A DNA stretch of 17,500 nucleotides, taken from contig CAUJGJ010000431.1 in assembly GCA_963170055.1 (NCBI GenBank), positions 232,201 through 249,700 on the forward strand. Direction: 5' to 3'. Positions 9,380 to 17,500 of this stretch are shown piece after piece; position 1 is the stretch's first letter; every line of letters begins with the position of its first letter. This DNA is from Halisarca cf. caerulea. Taxonomy: Eukaryota > Porifera > Demospongiae > Chondrillida > Halisarcidae. Both the position numbers and the translations under genes were made by a program. Below the pieces are notes generated by a model. That model was given only the letters and a program-made list of their open reading frames with translations, made no database searches and had not been told where the DNA came from.

Positions 9380-10402
9380 TCAAAAGTAGTAAAGTTCACA
9401 AGTGTTCAGTGATGACTGACGAAAATTCTTAGGATCTGTATAACCACCAAGTACTAAGAAAGATGAGCTACTAACTGACCACAAACATGGTCTACGACAA
9501 GCTACACTACAGTGTCCAACATTGAACCATTTGTTTGCACTTGAGTCAAAAACTGAAATAACTGAGGATGAGTTGTTGGAGCTGTCACAACCACCCACCA
9601 CTAGCGGATGATGACTGGTTGGCAATAATCCTGAAAGATAAAATGGAGTGTTCTTTACTTCTGTCCATGGCCATTGTGGTGAGTCATCTTGTACGTGTTG
9701 CTTGGCAACAGACTGCTCGAGGAGGTCCAGAGACAGTTTGAAGGAACTTTTGGTTGGATGGTAAAAGCGATCCCGACCACATGCAATGTAAAGATGGCCA
9801 TCACAAGTTGCTGTACTCATTGCCCACATTGGAAGTGGGAGTTTGAGGAGAGGGGATGTCGTCCACTGAAGAGTGGCTGTGTGGAGGACATCAACTGTGC
9901 TGAGGACTGTCCCATCACTGCCTAGTCCACCAAGTACTGCAACTACACTACTGGTCTGAACTACACCAGGTCTCCAGCGTGGTGTAGGCATTGAAGGTAT
10001 GGTGTTTCTCCATTCCTTATTCTCTTCATCCCATGACAAGACTTGATTGGTTGCCTTCCTTGTTGATACATCAAATCCACTGATCAATGTGAGGTGTCCA
10101 TTAATGACTGCAGCCCCACTGTAGACAACTGGAGAAGGTGGTAAAGTACTCCATCTTGCTGTTTCCAGGTCAAAGGACTGCACCAAGCAAGCTGATTCCC
10201 TATCTGGGCCAACTCCTCCAGAAACATAAAGTGTTCTTCCAATTCTTGTTACAGTTATCCGGTATGTTGGTACAGGTAGATTGGGTAGTTTGAGAGAGTG
10301 CAGTGTTGAGTTGTCTTGTAAGAGTTGCTCACTTCTGACGATCTGTAGTGGAGGGGATAACCAGATATTGTAAAGAAGTGAGTGCATTTGATTGGCAGAC
10401 AT
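9380..10402 (-). CDS. Kelch-repeat beta-propeller protein (copy B)
   Basis: An uninterrupted 340-residue frame from ATG 10402 to a stop at 9380; an in-frame TAG lies eight codons upstream of the ATG. After about 55 residues come six kelch-type blades, each with a hydrophobic strand, a GG or equivalent, and a Trp later: LYVSGGVG, LTLISGFD, VAVLGGLGS, LYIACGRD, PLVVGGCDS, FLVLGGYTD. Six blades fit one closed propeller, a protein-binding platform. No BTB, BACK, signal peptide or membrane segment is visible, so it is either a small stand-alone propeller or the last exon of a larger protein. Copy A at 4664-5494 is a truncated paralogue. Partner and function are unknown. The kinase-then-kelch order elsewhere in the window suggests a possible link with kinases, but no kinase lies in the 800 bp upstream here. 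Confidence 0.8.
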   Translation of the reverse strand: MSANQMHSLLYNIWLSPPLQIVRSEQLLQDNSTLHSLKLPNLPVPTYRITVTRIGRTLYVSGGVGPDRESACLVQSFDLETARWSTLPPSPVVYSGAAVINGHLTLISGFDVSTRKATNQVLSWDEENKEWRNTIPSMPTPRWRPGVVQTSSVVAVLGGLGSDGTVLSTVDVLHTATLQWTTSPLLKLPLPMWAMSTATCDGHLYIACGRDRFYHPTKSSFKLSLDLLEQSVAKQHVQDDSPQWPWTEVKNTPFYLSGLLPTSHHPLVVGGCDSSNNSSSVISVFDSSANKWFNVGHCSVACRRPCLWSVSSSSFLVLGGYTDPKNFRQSSLNTCELYYF

Positions 10403-10558
10403 CAGTACAAGGCACCATACACACTAGTAATTGGACCAAATGTCTTACAATCCAATAATCACAATATAACACTTGTGGTTTCCTAAACCACAAATAATAG
10501 TGGTTACAACACTTGTGGTCTTGAGATAAAACCACAACTGATAAGAGTGGTGTACATA

Positions 10559-10656
10559 TACAGTGCATGGAACCTTGAAAACAGACACTTCTGGGACCAC
10601 ATAAGGGTGTTCCTACTATCGCATGAGTCGTCCTCATTTAAAGGGTACATACAGTA
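10559..10656. mobile_element. MITE copy beside kelch B
   Basis: Begins TACAGTGcatGGAACCTTG and ends at tacagta. It is the counterpart of 5572-5660. An inverse family end also occurs at 10920-10940 (ggttccactgca), so the true element could extend to 10940. Confidence 0.5.
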
Positions 10657-11159
10657 CAGAATTAAATTATATTATATATGAATTATATTTCTCTATAATG
10701 ATGTCATAAATTGCCGTCACAATAACATCACTAACATGGCGTAAGCTACCAAAATCTTCATTAGAAACTTTCGCATCATTTTCTGACTTCCAAAGTAAAT
10801 GCTTTGGAAGAAATGCAGGTTTATAGAGGTTATTTCGGCCTGTTGGGTCAGCAGAATCGATTGCAAATTAGCAGGTTGCTGGATTATAGAGGTCAGTTTG
10901 TATGGCAAAGTAATCAGTGCCAGAGACAGGTTCCACTGCACTCCGGAGATTTACTGTATGCATCGTTCATAAAGTGTTTGTAGTTCACGATGAATCTAGT
11001 ATAATGTACATATCACTATATACCATTGCATACTGTCTGTTTTTGGGATTAGCGAGGCGTCCGTAATCTCAGGGGTTACATTCTGTATAATTTCAACATG
11101 TTGTGTTTGGGAAACAGAAAATGCAGCTAGAAAATGAGGTGTCCTGATTTCAGGAAGTC

Positions 11160-11181
11160 CGCATTTCAAGGTTCCATTGTA
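11160..11181 (-). mobile_element. Solo MITE end
   Basis: The minus strand reads TACAATGGAACCTTGAAATG, a member of the same terminal family. No clear partner end was found. Confidence 0.4.
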
Positions 11182-11216
11182 TGGAGACCAGTGGTCACAC
11201 CTACCAAGGCCACATA

Positions 11217-11694
11217 CCATATTTCCTCTAAAAATTCGTCCACCTAAAGATTCGTCACTGCTTTTGACAGTGCCGAAATGCCTCCAATAGTTGATGAAAT
11301 CGTTTGGTATCAATTTGTGTCTGAGTCATTTGTAACCAGCTATGGAAGCATGTTAGCAGACCCCAGTGTTCTGGAGTGCCAGAAACAAAGCTCCCATCGC
11401 TGTTGGAATACAACTCTAGCAGCCATTCAGTGTCGTCACTGCCCAAAATGTCACCTGCAGGAAGTCTGAGGACTTCTTTAGCTGTTCTCTAACAAACAGT
11501 GCTCCTGGCCATGGCCATGCATCAAGCGGCCACTTTCAGTGCTGAACGAGTGGCCATTTTTTCATTCTAATTTTTCGTCATCCACCTCTAAAGTTTCAAC
11601 AAGCACAGAAAGGAAGCACATTTCACTTCTCACTCACCAATCCGATGAAATTGGGTGAATTCGTCACGTGTTGAAGTTTTAGGGGGAAATGTGG
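11217..11694. mobile_element. 478-bp TIR element (CCATATTTCC ends)
   Basis: The left end CCATATTTCCTCTAAAA and the reverse complement of the right end CCACATTTCCCCCTAAAA match at 15 of 18 positions once a one-base gap is allowed. Both ends are flanked by TA (11215-11216 and 11695-11696), consistent with a TA target duplication. Internal copies of the motif (cacctaaag, cacctctaaag) lie inside both ends. No transposase is encoded, so this is a MITE. Confidence 0.65.
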
Positions 11695-11805
11695 TACTTA
11701 TTAGCTGTTAACTTTGATTACAATGGTTAATAATATTTCTTAAATGCAACTTCAATGCCATATAAGGAATTATGGGATAGTCTCTTAAAAACGAATCATT
11801 TCTCT

Positions 11806-11880
11806 GAGGAGAGTTGGGGGTGGAGCAACATCTCACTGCTGTAAAGGAGGAGGGTTGGGGCTGGGGCAACACCTCACTGC
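11806..11880. repeat. 41-bp minisatellite, left part
   Basis: Nearly two units of GAGGAGGGTTGGGGNTGGGG followed by caacacctcactgctgtaaag. The second unit stops at ctgc where the LINE begins. The array resumes at 12999. Confidence 0.8.
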
Positions 11881-11984
11881 AAACCAAGAGAGGCGACATA
11901 GAAGGCTGAGACTACAAGTAACAAGGTTACTAGTAGTCTCAGCCTTCACATAGTCTTAGCCTTCTACATCGCCTCTCTTGGTTT
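11881..11984. repeat. Foldback at LINE 5' end
   Basis: 11881-11914 (AAACCAAGAGAGGCGA...) is complementary to 11951-11984 with about three mismatches. The right arm additionally duplicates the AAGGCTRAGACTA block, so two pairing registers are possible. Confidence 0.85.
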
Positions 11985-11993
11985 CTCCCTAGC

Positions 11994-12463
11994 CCTCTTC
12001 TTAAATCATACATTCTTCCCCTATTTGACTATAATTGTGACAATGTGTGGTCGTCTGTTTGCACTAAAGAGGAAAGCCATTGGTTAGAAACACTTTTAAA
12101 CTTTGCGTGTAGAACTGTCCTTTGCAAACGTAGAGATTATTCTGCTTCTTCTGCCCGTAAAGAATTAGGTATATCAACTCTCTCTGCTAGACGGAAAATT
12201 CACTTGGCTCAAACCGTATACAAATGCATATCTTTACAATCACCTACTTATCTTAGCAACCTTTTTCCACTCCAAATTCTCACTATAATACTAGAGCATC
12301 TTCTACTTCTCAATAAAATCTTCCATGTTTGCGTACTTCCCTTGGCCAGAAGGCATTTAGTTTTGTCGGCACATCCATATGGCGATCTCTTCCAAACATC
12401 CGATGCTGTGCAGACTTTGAGGTATTCACAAGACTATGTGAAAATCACTTATTGAATGATTAG
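11994..12463 (+). pseudogene. LINE reverse transcriptase, C-terminal remnant
   Basis: The frame reads PLLKSYILPLFDYNCDNVW, then LNFACRTVLCKRRDYSAS, KELGISTLSARRKIHLAQ and YKCISLQSPTYLSNLF. This is the conserved region after the palm of non-LTR RTs (thumb and beyond). Near 12280 the frame shifts; the continuation reads HYNTRASSTSQ, an in-frame TAA, then TSLGQKAFSFVGTSIWRSLP and a stop at 12461-12463. One frameshift plus one stop mean it is dead. Everything 5' of the thumb is missing, as in most LINE insertions. Confidence 0.8.
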
Positions 12464-12998
12464 CCCAGTATTTCTGCACACAACCACCTTATTTCATTGC
12501 ATGACAATGGCTATTAAATCCCCAAAAACTGCAATTGAATAATTATTGTTTTGAAATTTTGCATGTTCTCTCATTTGATTTTGTTGCTGCATCTCATTTT
12601 TTGGGCTGCCGGAAGGCAGTACCTATAATATTTTTACTTTCACTGGAAGTGTCCGTAAGGTTCGTAACGTTAAGATGGTACAGAATTCTCGGCTATAATT
12701 CGACGAAATTGGAACGTTTGCTTCTCATTTCATCAGCGAAGAGTCTTTTGGAGCAGAAGAGATCTTCGAAGCGTTATTTTCGTGAATAACGATAATAAGC
12801 GATTTGAGTTTCCAGGGCTATAGGTGGCCCACGAGTTTTTTAAACTCGAATCACTTGTTTTTTTTGAATCTTTGTACTTCCTCCTTGTTTCTTTTGTGTT
12901 TTTGCTCTTTGTCCTTTTTTCTTTTCTGGGTGCCACTTACAGTAGCCTATATAGCAAAAGGTTCCCCAGATTAAATAAGAATACCTGATACCTGATAC
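12464..12998 (+). other. LINE 3' untranslated region
   Basis: AT-rich, no coding signal, ending gattaaataagaatacctg followed by tandem ACCTGAT. Small ORFs here are not supported. Confidence 0.5.
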
Positions 12999-13056
12999 TG
13001 CTGTAAAAGAGGAGGGTTGGGGGTGGGGCAACACCTCACTGCTGTAAAGGAGGAGG
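12999..13056. repeat. 41-bp minisatellite, right part
   Basis: Continues tgctgtaaaagaggagggtt and one more full unit, so the array is split by the LINE between two bases of one unit. Confidence 0.8.
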
Positions 13057-14079
13057 ATATGTGTAAGATACATGGGGTTGTAATTCATTTAAGGAGAATA
13101 CCGAACAAGATGGCTGTGAAACGAGAATGCATGCACGACTACATGAACATAATAATTATAGTACTTGAAATTTATGTTCTACACGTTAAAAAACACTATT
13201 CTGGAGTATATATGGTAGTACTCAATATGTAGGATTGACATGGAAAACATGGCTGCCATACATTAGCTCAAATTTGTTCTCATTCAAAAACTAACGGTAT
13301 GGTGACTTCATAGCTTTCAAAAGCAGGATTTTGATACATTTTGACATACCACCTACACGACAAAGCAGTTTGAAAGCTTTGTAAACCTCTCTCTTTAAAG
13401 AAATTCCAAGTCCACTCGCTGAGGTATGGGTCCGTAACACCAGAACTATTTTAAGATTATCCTTATTTCCGTCGTGAACTGAGCTACAGGTCACACTGAA
13501 GATTCTATAGGTCTCATATCTCTCCAGTGAGCTCCAATGCTAAGTGCAAAGTGCCTTTTGCAGGTTTGGAAGCAACACCTACATTTCTCAAGCTAGGAAA
13601 AAATTAACAAGCAAATCCCATACATATGCTGGATCAGCTATTTTCGGTACAGCAGAACGGTTACACGAGACTAGGTGTATGTGTACTCGAGCGCTCCTTT
13701 GTTTGAGCCTTTGCTTCTTGCTGAGTACATTGATTTTATATAGCCAGGTACGTAGCTGCATAGTTTTAGTTTCTTTATCTTACAAGATTTGATTGTGTTC
13801 CTTCTCAACTGCAGTGGAAACCTTTAGTAGCCTATTTTTGAGCAACTGAGAAACCACACAAAAAAGGGTGTATAAAAACCATTTGACAATGGTAAATGGA
13901 TGTAGGATTGACACAGGCTCTATCAAAAAGCTTCCTCCAAAAACACTTGGAACAAGTCTTTAGGGTAAGTTGTGAAACAGGCACAGGACTAGGTGGGCAT
14001 AGGGTTAGACGAGCACAGGGCTATACATACATGAGGCTAGACGGATATAGAGGTTATGCAGGGTCACGTGAATGACGTA
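13057..14079. other. Non-coding interval
   Basis: No recognisable gene. A 67-codon minus frame at 13291-13494 has no domain I can name. Loose imperfect repeats of ggcacaggactaggtgggca type occur at 13978-14050 just before the transposon. Confidence 0.45.
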
Positions 14080-14131
14080 GGTGAGTGGCAAGAAAGCCAC
14101 TCAGCGCATACGCTAGGAATAGTAAATAATC

Positions 14132-15531
14132 ATGGTGAAGAGGTGTTTTGCCGTTGGGTGCGCAAATTGTTTTACGAAGGGCTGTGGCCTTAGTTTTTAT
14201 CACTTTCCTAAAGATCCAGACAGGTTAAAACTTTGGATATCGGCGATGAAACGAAAGGATTGGACACCGAATAAGAGCTTGTGGATATGCAGCGTTCATT
14301 TTGTGGACGGCAAAAGGAGCGACGACCCGCTTTCGCCCAGCTACGTACCTTCTTCATTTGACTTAATTTATGGGAAGTCCTGCTAAGAGAAAAGCTCGAT
14401 AGAAGTTTGGTGAAACGAACGAAGGAGCAAAATGCGGACACCAGCTGGTCAGGGTCTGTGGGTGAACTCCTACGTAACCCCGAGGAAGGACCGGAATCGA
14501 ACCAAGACATCATCGAAAGGCTTCAGAAAGAAAACAAAGAGCTAAAGGAAGAGAATATGAAGCTGAAGGAGGAGAATCAACAGTTAAAGGAGGCTGTGAA
14601 AAGGTCTTCCCAGTACAGTTTGAGTGAAGAGTCGTTTCGTTGTGATGATTTGAAAGTTCAGTTTTACACATGCAGGTCTCCCATGCAAACTTCTCCACAT
14701 TGATGGCAGTAATTGCACATGTGTCAGCCAATGTTTCTTCAACTTTGGGATCCTTGCCTGTGTTCACCCAAATCCTCCTAGTGCTAATGAAGCTCCGTCT
14801 CCACTTAGGAGATCAGGATCTGGCTCATCGTCTGGGAGTTCACCAGTCCACCATTTCTCAGAACTTTAACAAATGGTTAGCAATTATGTCAAGCTAGAGC
14901 CACTTGTAGCATAGCCAGGTAGAGAATCTTTGCTGAAAACCATGCCAATGGAGTTCAGACGTAAATTTCACCGTTGTGCAATCATCATTGATTGCTTTGA
15001 AGTATTCTGTGAGCGACCAACCAATCTAAAGGCATGTGCGCAGACATGGTCTAACTACAAACACCACAACACAGTGAAATACTTAATAGGAATCGCACCA
15101 CAGGGTGTGATAACTTTTATTTCAAAGGGGTGGGGAGGTTGGGTGTCTGATGTCCACCTTATGGAGAATTGTGGCTTGGTGTCCAAGTTGCTGCCAGGAG
15201 ATGTTATTTTAGCGGACCGTGGTTTTACTGTCCAAGATACTGTCGGTTTGTACTGTGCTGAGGTAAAGATGCCTGCTTTTACATTTGGTAAAAAGCAACT
15301 TTCCAAGCTGGAAGTAGATACATCACGTCAGCTAGCTCGGATGTGAATCCATGTTGAGCATGTCATAGGAGTAGTCCGACAGAAATATACTTTTCTACAA
15401 AATACTATCCCAATTAACATGATAATGTGTGCATGTGCTAGGAGAATGCATGTGTTAGTAATAATGACAAGATTGTAACTGTTTGTTGTGCACTGTGTAA
15501 TTACTGTGAATCTGTGGTTTCTTTTGAATGA
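14132..15531 (+). pseudogene. THAP-domain DDE transposase (ISL2EU type)
   Basis: Starts at ATG 14132. Residues 1-84 form a THAP zinc finger: C5-x4-C10, then W35, C53-x2-H56 and the YVPSSF box. After a frameshift near 14380 comes a leucine-rich coiled coil (RLQKENKELKEENMKLKEEN). A second frameshift near 14672 leads into a helix-turn-helix (LRLHLGDQDLAHRLGVHQST). A third lies near 14885, and an expected Trp before [11 protein letters not shown] is TAG at 14912-14914. The catalytic core follows: first Asp in IIDCFEV (14990), WGGWVSDVH, second Asp in LADRGF (15215-15217). An expected Arg codon is TGA at 15344-15346, just before the Glu in IHVEHVIG (15356-15358). After one more frameshift near 15450 the end reads DKIVTVCCALCNYCESVV. 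All three acidic residues persist, so decay is moderate. The role in the intact element is binding ends through THAP and DNA cut-and-paste. Confidence 0.85.
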
Positions 15532-15686
15532 ATTCATTAATTAAATGGTAATATTGTTTTTTTTTCAGTTATTATTATAAACCATAACTTTGACATCACT
15601 TTCAATGACGTGATATATGCACATAAAAATCATTTAATGATGTAATGTATTAACTGTTTATCTGCTTGACACTATCTGTTTTAATT

Positions 15687-17269
15687 TTAAATTAGTGGTC
15701 TTGAGTACAATGAGCCAACAAATTCTGGTAAAGTACACTTCACAAAGAATTCTTCTGCCTTGTGTATCACATCAGTGATAAAGTCTTCATCAGTAAAAAC
15801 ACTCTACAAATATGTGCTGTTGTGTCCAGGCAACAAAATCACAATATTCTGCACCAGTTAGCTTGATTTGTGCTTGAACTTGGTGGTAGTAGGCATGGTT
15901 CCTATCCAATGACAATCTCCCATCTGTATATTTCTTTAAAAAGAACATTGACTCATCGCTCGCTTGGAGAATTGTCTTGTCCCAGCACCTGTATGGGCAC
16001 TTGATTTCAAGTACGCCAACACCACAACAGGTGCAGGAAATCAAACCATCTGGCGAGGCACCCAAAAAGGGTGTGATGGATCAATGAACACAGTTCACAT
16101 GTGGATACAGCCATTTCAGTGTGCTTTGGTGCCATTGTTTCCATATAGCACTGCCTTGCTTCTTGCTCATGCTCGCAGCCCCACATAGTAGCCTTGTTAC
16201 CATGGAAACCATGGCTCTCGGGGTAACAGATTGACTTAATGAGGGAGGTGGAGGGTCTCATCAAGTTTGTTCTGGTCGCCTGCTTCAATTTTGAGGCAGT
16301 GACACGTCCGGCTCTCTGCTGAAACCACAGCTTTGATAATGCCTGCCTTCTCGTCTTCTCCTCTACACAAGAAGCTTGTTCCACTGAGATGGTGATGGAC
16401 CTGGCAATCTCCAAACACTTGGCTTTCAGCTCAGCTTCAGGAAGGTTGAGGCAACCAGCATCAAACAAACTTGTGAGGGGCTTGGGTAAAACTCCTTGTG
16501 CTGAAAGAGGAATATATCGGTCAGAGAAACTAGGGACAAGAGATAGTAGAGGTGGTTTGCCTGTTGAGAGCTCGAGTGACTTGTAAAAATGGATCATCTC
16601 AGACTCGGTTGGTGTTGAGATGGTTGTTGCTGGGACGGTGGGAGTTGATGTTTCCTGCATGAGATGTCCAAGGAGTGGACTTCTTCAAGGAGAAGTCAAT
16701 CTGGGCCACAGGTGCATACTCCACACTCTGAAAGGACGGGGGAAGCCAGGAGCATGGTCCTTGACAACTCGAGTATTGAACTCTAACGTGAACAAGACAG
16801 CAGCAACGTGACTACAGGCTTCTCCCAAACCGGCCATGCAGTCACAGTGCCCACAGATTATTGTACCGTTCTTCTCAACTCCAACCCAAGGGTGAAGAGG
16901 TGTTGCAGAGACCTTCTGCGAGTGTCTAACTCTGGCGTGTATGAAGTATGATTCGCTACGATTCGGGAGCGCTAGAACTTGAAGTTTGGCCACCCAGCCA
17001 TTCTTGACGAAGTTCTAGGCTTCAAGACTCTTGTAGGCTTTCAGCTGCTCCTTAGTGTAAGGACTCGAGGTTGCGATCAAGTAGTTGTAAATATCCGGGT
17101 ACTCTACGCTCGGCCACTCATGCCACTCCACTGAACCCGCTTGAGTTAACCACTTTCCTCCCAAATAAGGATCTTCAATACCACCCAAAATGTGAAGTTT
17201 TTCTTCATATCTTTGCTGCGCCTTCTTGTTCAGCTGTTTGAAGTACTTAGAAACTACTTTTGTCGCCAT
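15687..17269 (-). pseudogene. SWIM-finger/YqaJ-like nuclease of the transposon
   Basis: Starts at ATG 17269 (MATKVVSKYFKQLNKKAQQR). An N-terminal region ending LKAYKSLEA is followed by TAG (17015-17017) where a Tyr codon is expected; the same frame continues NFVKNGWVAKL. A SWIM zinc finger, CDCMAGLGEACSH (C-x-C...C-x-H), lies at 16808-16846. A frameshift near 16755 leads to WLPPSFQSVEYAPVAQIDF, and another near 16625 restores the first frame (LLSLVPSFSDRYIPL). The YqaJ fold follows: GCEHEQEARQCY, then, after a one-base shift in a T run near 16070, GASPDGLI (Asp at 16048-16050) and LEIKCPY (E-x-K at 16000-16008), with YYHQVQAQ. A last shift in a T run near 15805 leads to DEDFITDVIHKAEEFF and LPEFVGSLYSRPLI. 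YqaJ proteins belong to the lambda-exonuclease-like PD-(D/E)XK nucleases; its job in transposition is not established. Confidence 0.85.
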
Positions 17270-17447
17270 TATTTAGGAATTAAATGTTATTTCGGCGTAC
17301 GCGCAAATACATTTTCACCGTCCTTTTTTTTTCTATACAAAGATCAGCATGCAATTTGAGTTACAGTAACTATAGAATGAAGTAAATATAGTAAATCATG
17401 CATAGTTTAACAGAAAGAGTTCTAAACTTTGGAATGTTATTACAGTA

Positions 17448-17471
17448 ACCTGGCCTCGTGGAGGGCCAGGT
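17448..17471. repeat. Perfect 8-bp hairpin near right edge
   Basis: ACCTGGCC and GGCCAGGT separated by 8 nt. The following sequence (ttcactgggttgtgggttg, cut by the window edge) recalls a tRNA-like B-box region, so it may be the head of a SINE. Confidence 0.6.
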
Positions 17472-17500
17472 CGATAGTGCTTTCACTGGGTTGTGGGTTG

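Larger units (their letters stand above)
11881..12998 (+). mobile_element. 5'-truncated LINE with foldback at its 5' end
   Basis: The insert interrupts the 41-bp minisatellite and leaves only ctgc/tgc as possible target duplication. It begins with an inverted repeat (11881-11984), continues with an RT C-terminus (to 12463) and an AT-rich 3' region, and ends in tandem ACCTGAT units at 12983-12998. Short-unit tails without poly(A) are typical of CR1/L2/RTE-type LINEs. Confidence 0.75.
14080..17330. mobile_element. ISL2EU-type DNA transposon, decayed
   Basis: Two convergent genes separated by about 155 bp: a THAP/DDE transposase (plus) and a SWIM/YqaJ protein (minus). This gene pair is known from the ISL2EU (IS4EU) group related to Harbinger transposons. 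Upstream of each start codon lies the same motif in inverted orientation, GCGCATACGC at 14104-14113 and (minus) GCGCGTACGC at 17295-17304, consistent with subterminal repeats. A hairpin TGAGTGGC/GCCACTCA lies at 14082-14103. Exact tips and target duplication were not resolved, so the limits are approximate. Both genes carry several frameshifts and stops, so the copy is not autonomous. Confidence 0.8.

Noticed and set aside
10329..10637. 102-residue minus ORF upstream of kelch B
   Set aside because: Overlaps the kelch start region and MITE in another frame; no recognisable domain.
12535..12936. ORFs in the LINE 3' region, including a Lys-rich minus frame
   Set aside because: Low-complexity T/C-rich sequence; lies between the RT stop and the LINE tail.
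13291..13494. 67-codon minus ORF
   Set aside because: No family recognised, no paralogue in the window, short length.
14132..15531. Reading the transposase breaks as spliced introns
   Set aside because: Adjacent domain pieces abut or overlap by a few bases with frame changes and there is no room for introns; stops at expected Trp and Arg codons also point to decay.

Overview
The window looks like repeat-rich metazoan DNA. The codon style, the THAP/YqaJ DNA transposon, the LINE fragments, the dense short inverted-repeat elements and the kelch/kinase paralogues suggest a demosponge (Amphimedon-like), but the species is a guess. There is no prokaryotic organisation. Host-type genes all lie on the minus strand and are fragments of a locally duplicated kinase and kelch family. 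Almost everything else is mobile-element debris.

Layout. 1-450: 5' part of a protein kinase gene (minus) that runs off the left edge. 451-3578: non-coding, with a (CA)n tract, a 171-bp MITE with TACAGTGGAACCTC-type ends, and a 27-bp x 17 minisatellite. 3579-4472: an 894-bp element with CATAGGCGTAGGAA inverted ends. 4664-5494: kelch copy A (minus), lacking its 5' end. 5572-6265: MITE copy and a long compound microsatellite with a G-quadruplex motif. 6456-6496: a perfect GC-rich palindrome. 6526-7208: an internally deleted, frameshifted second kinase copy. 7525-8428: a decayed reverse-transcriptase fragment. 8600-8857: another MITE. 9380-10402: intact kelch copy B, the best candidate for a complete gene or large exon. 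10559-11694: more MITE-like ends and a 478-bp TIR element. 11881-12998: a 5'-truncated LINE with a foldback at its 5' end, inserted in a 41-bp minisatellite. About 14080-17330: an ISL2EU-type DNA transposon with two convergent, decayed genes: a THAP + coiled-coil + HTH + DDE transposase (plus) and a SWIM-finger/YqaJ nuclease-like protein (minus).

How the parts relate. The two kelch copies sit in a duplicated block that includes an upstream MITE. Copy A lacks a 277-bp segment present in copy B that holds the start codon and first blade. The second kinase copy joins the N-lobe directly to the activation segment, so the catalytic HRD and DFG parts are missing. The order kinase then kelch on the minus strand hints at an ancestral linked pair that expanded and decayed. 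The transposon is the most complete multi-gene system here: two proteins, one for DNA binding and cleavage and one nuclease-like accessory, both inactivated by frameshifts and stops.
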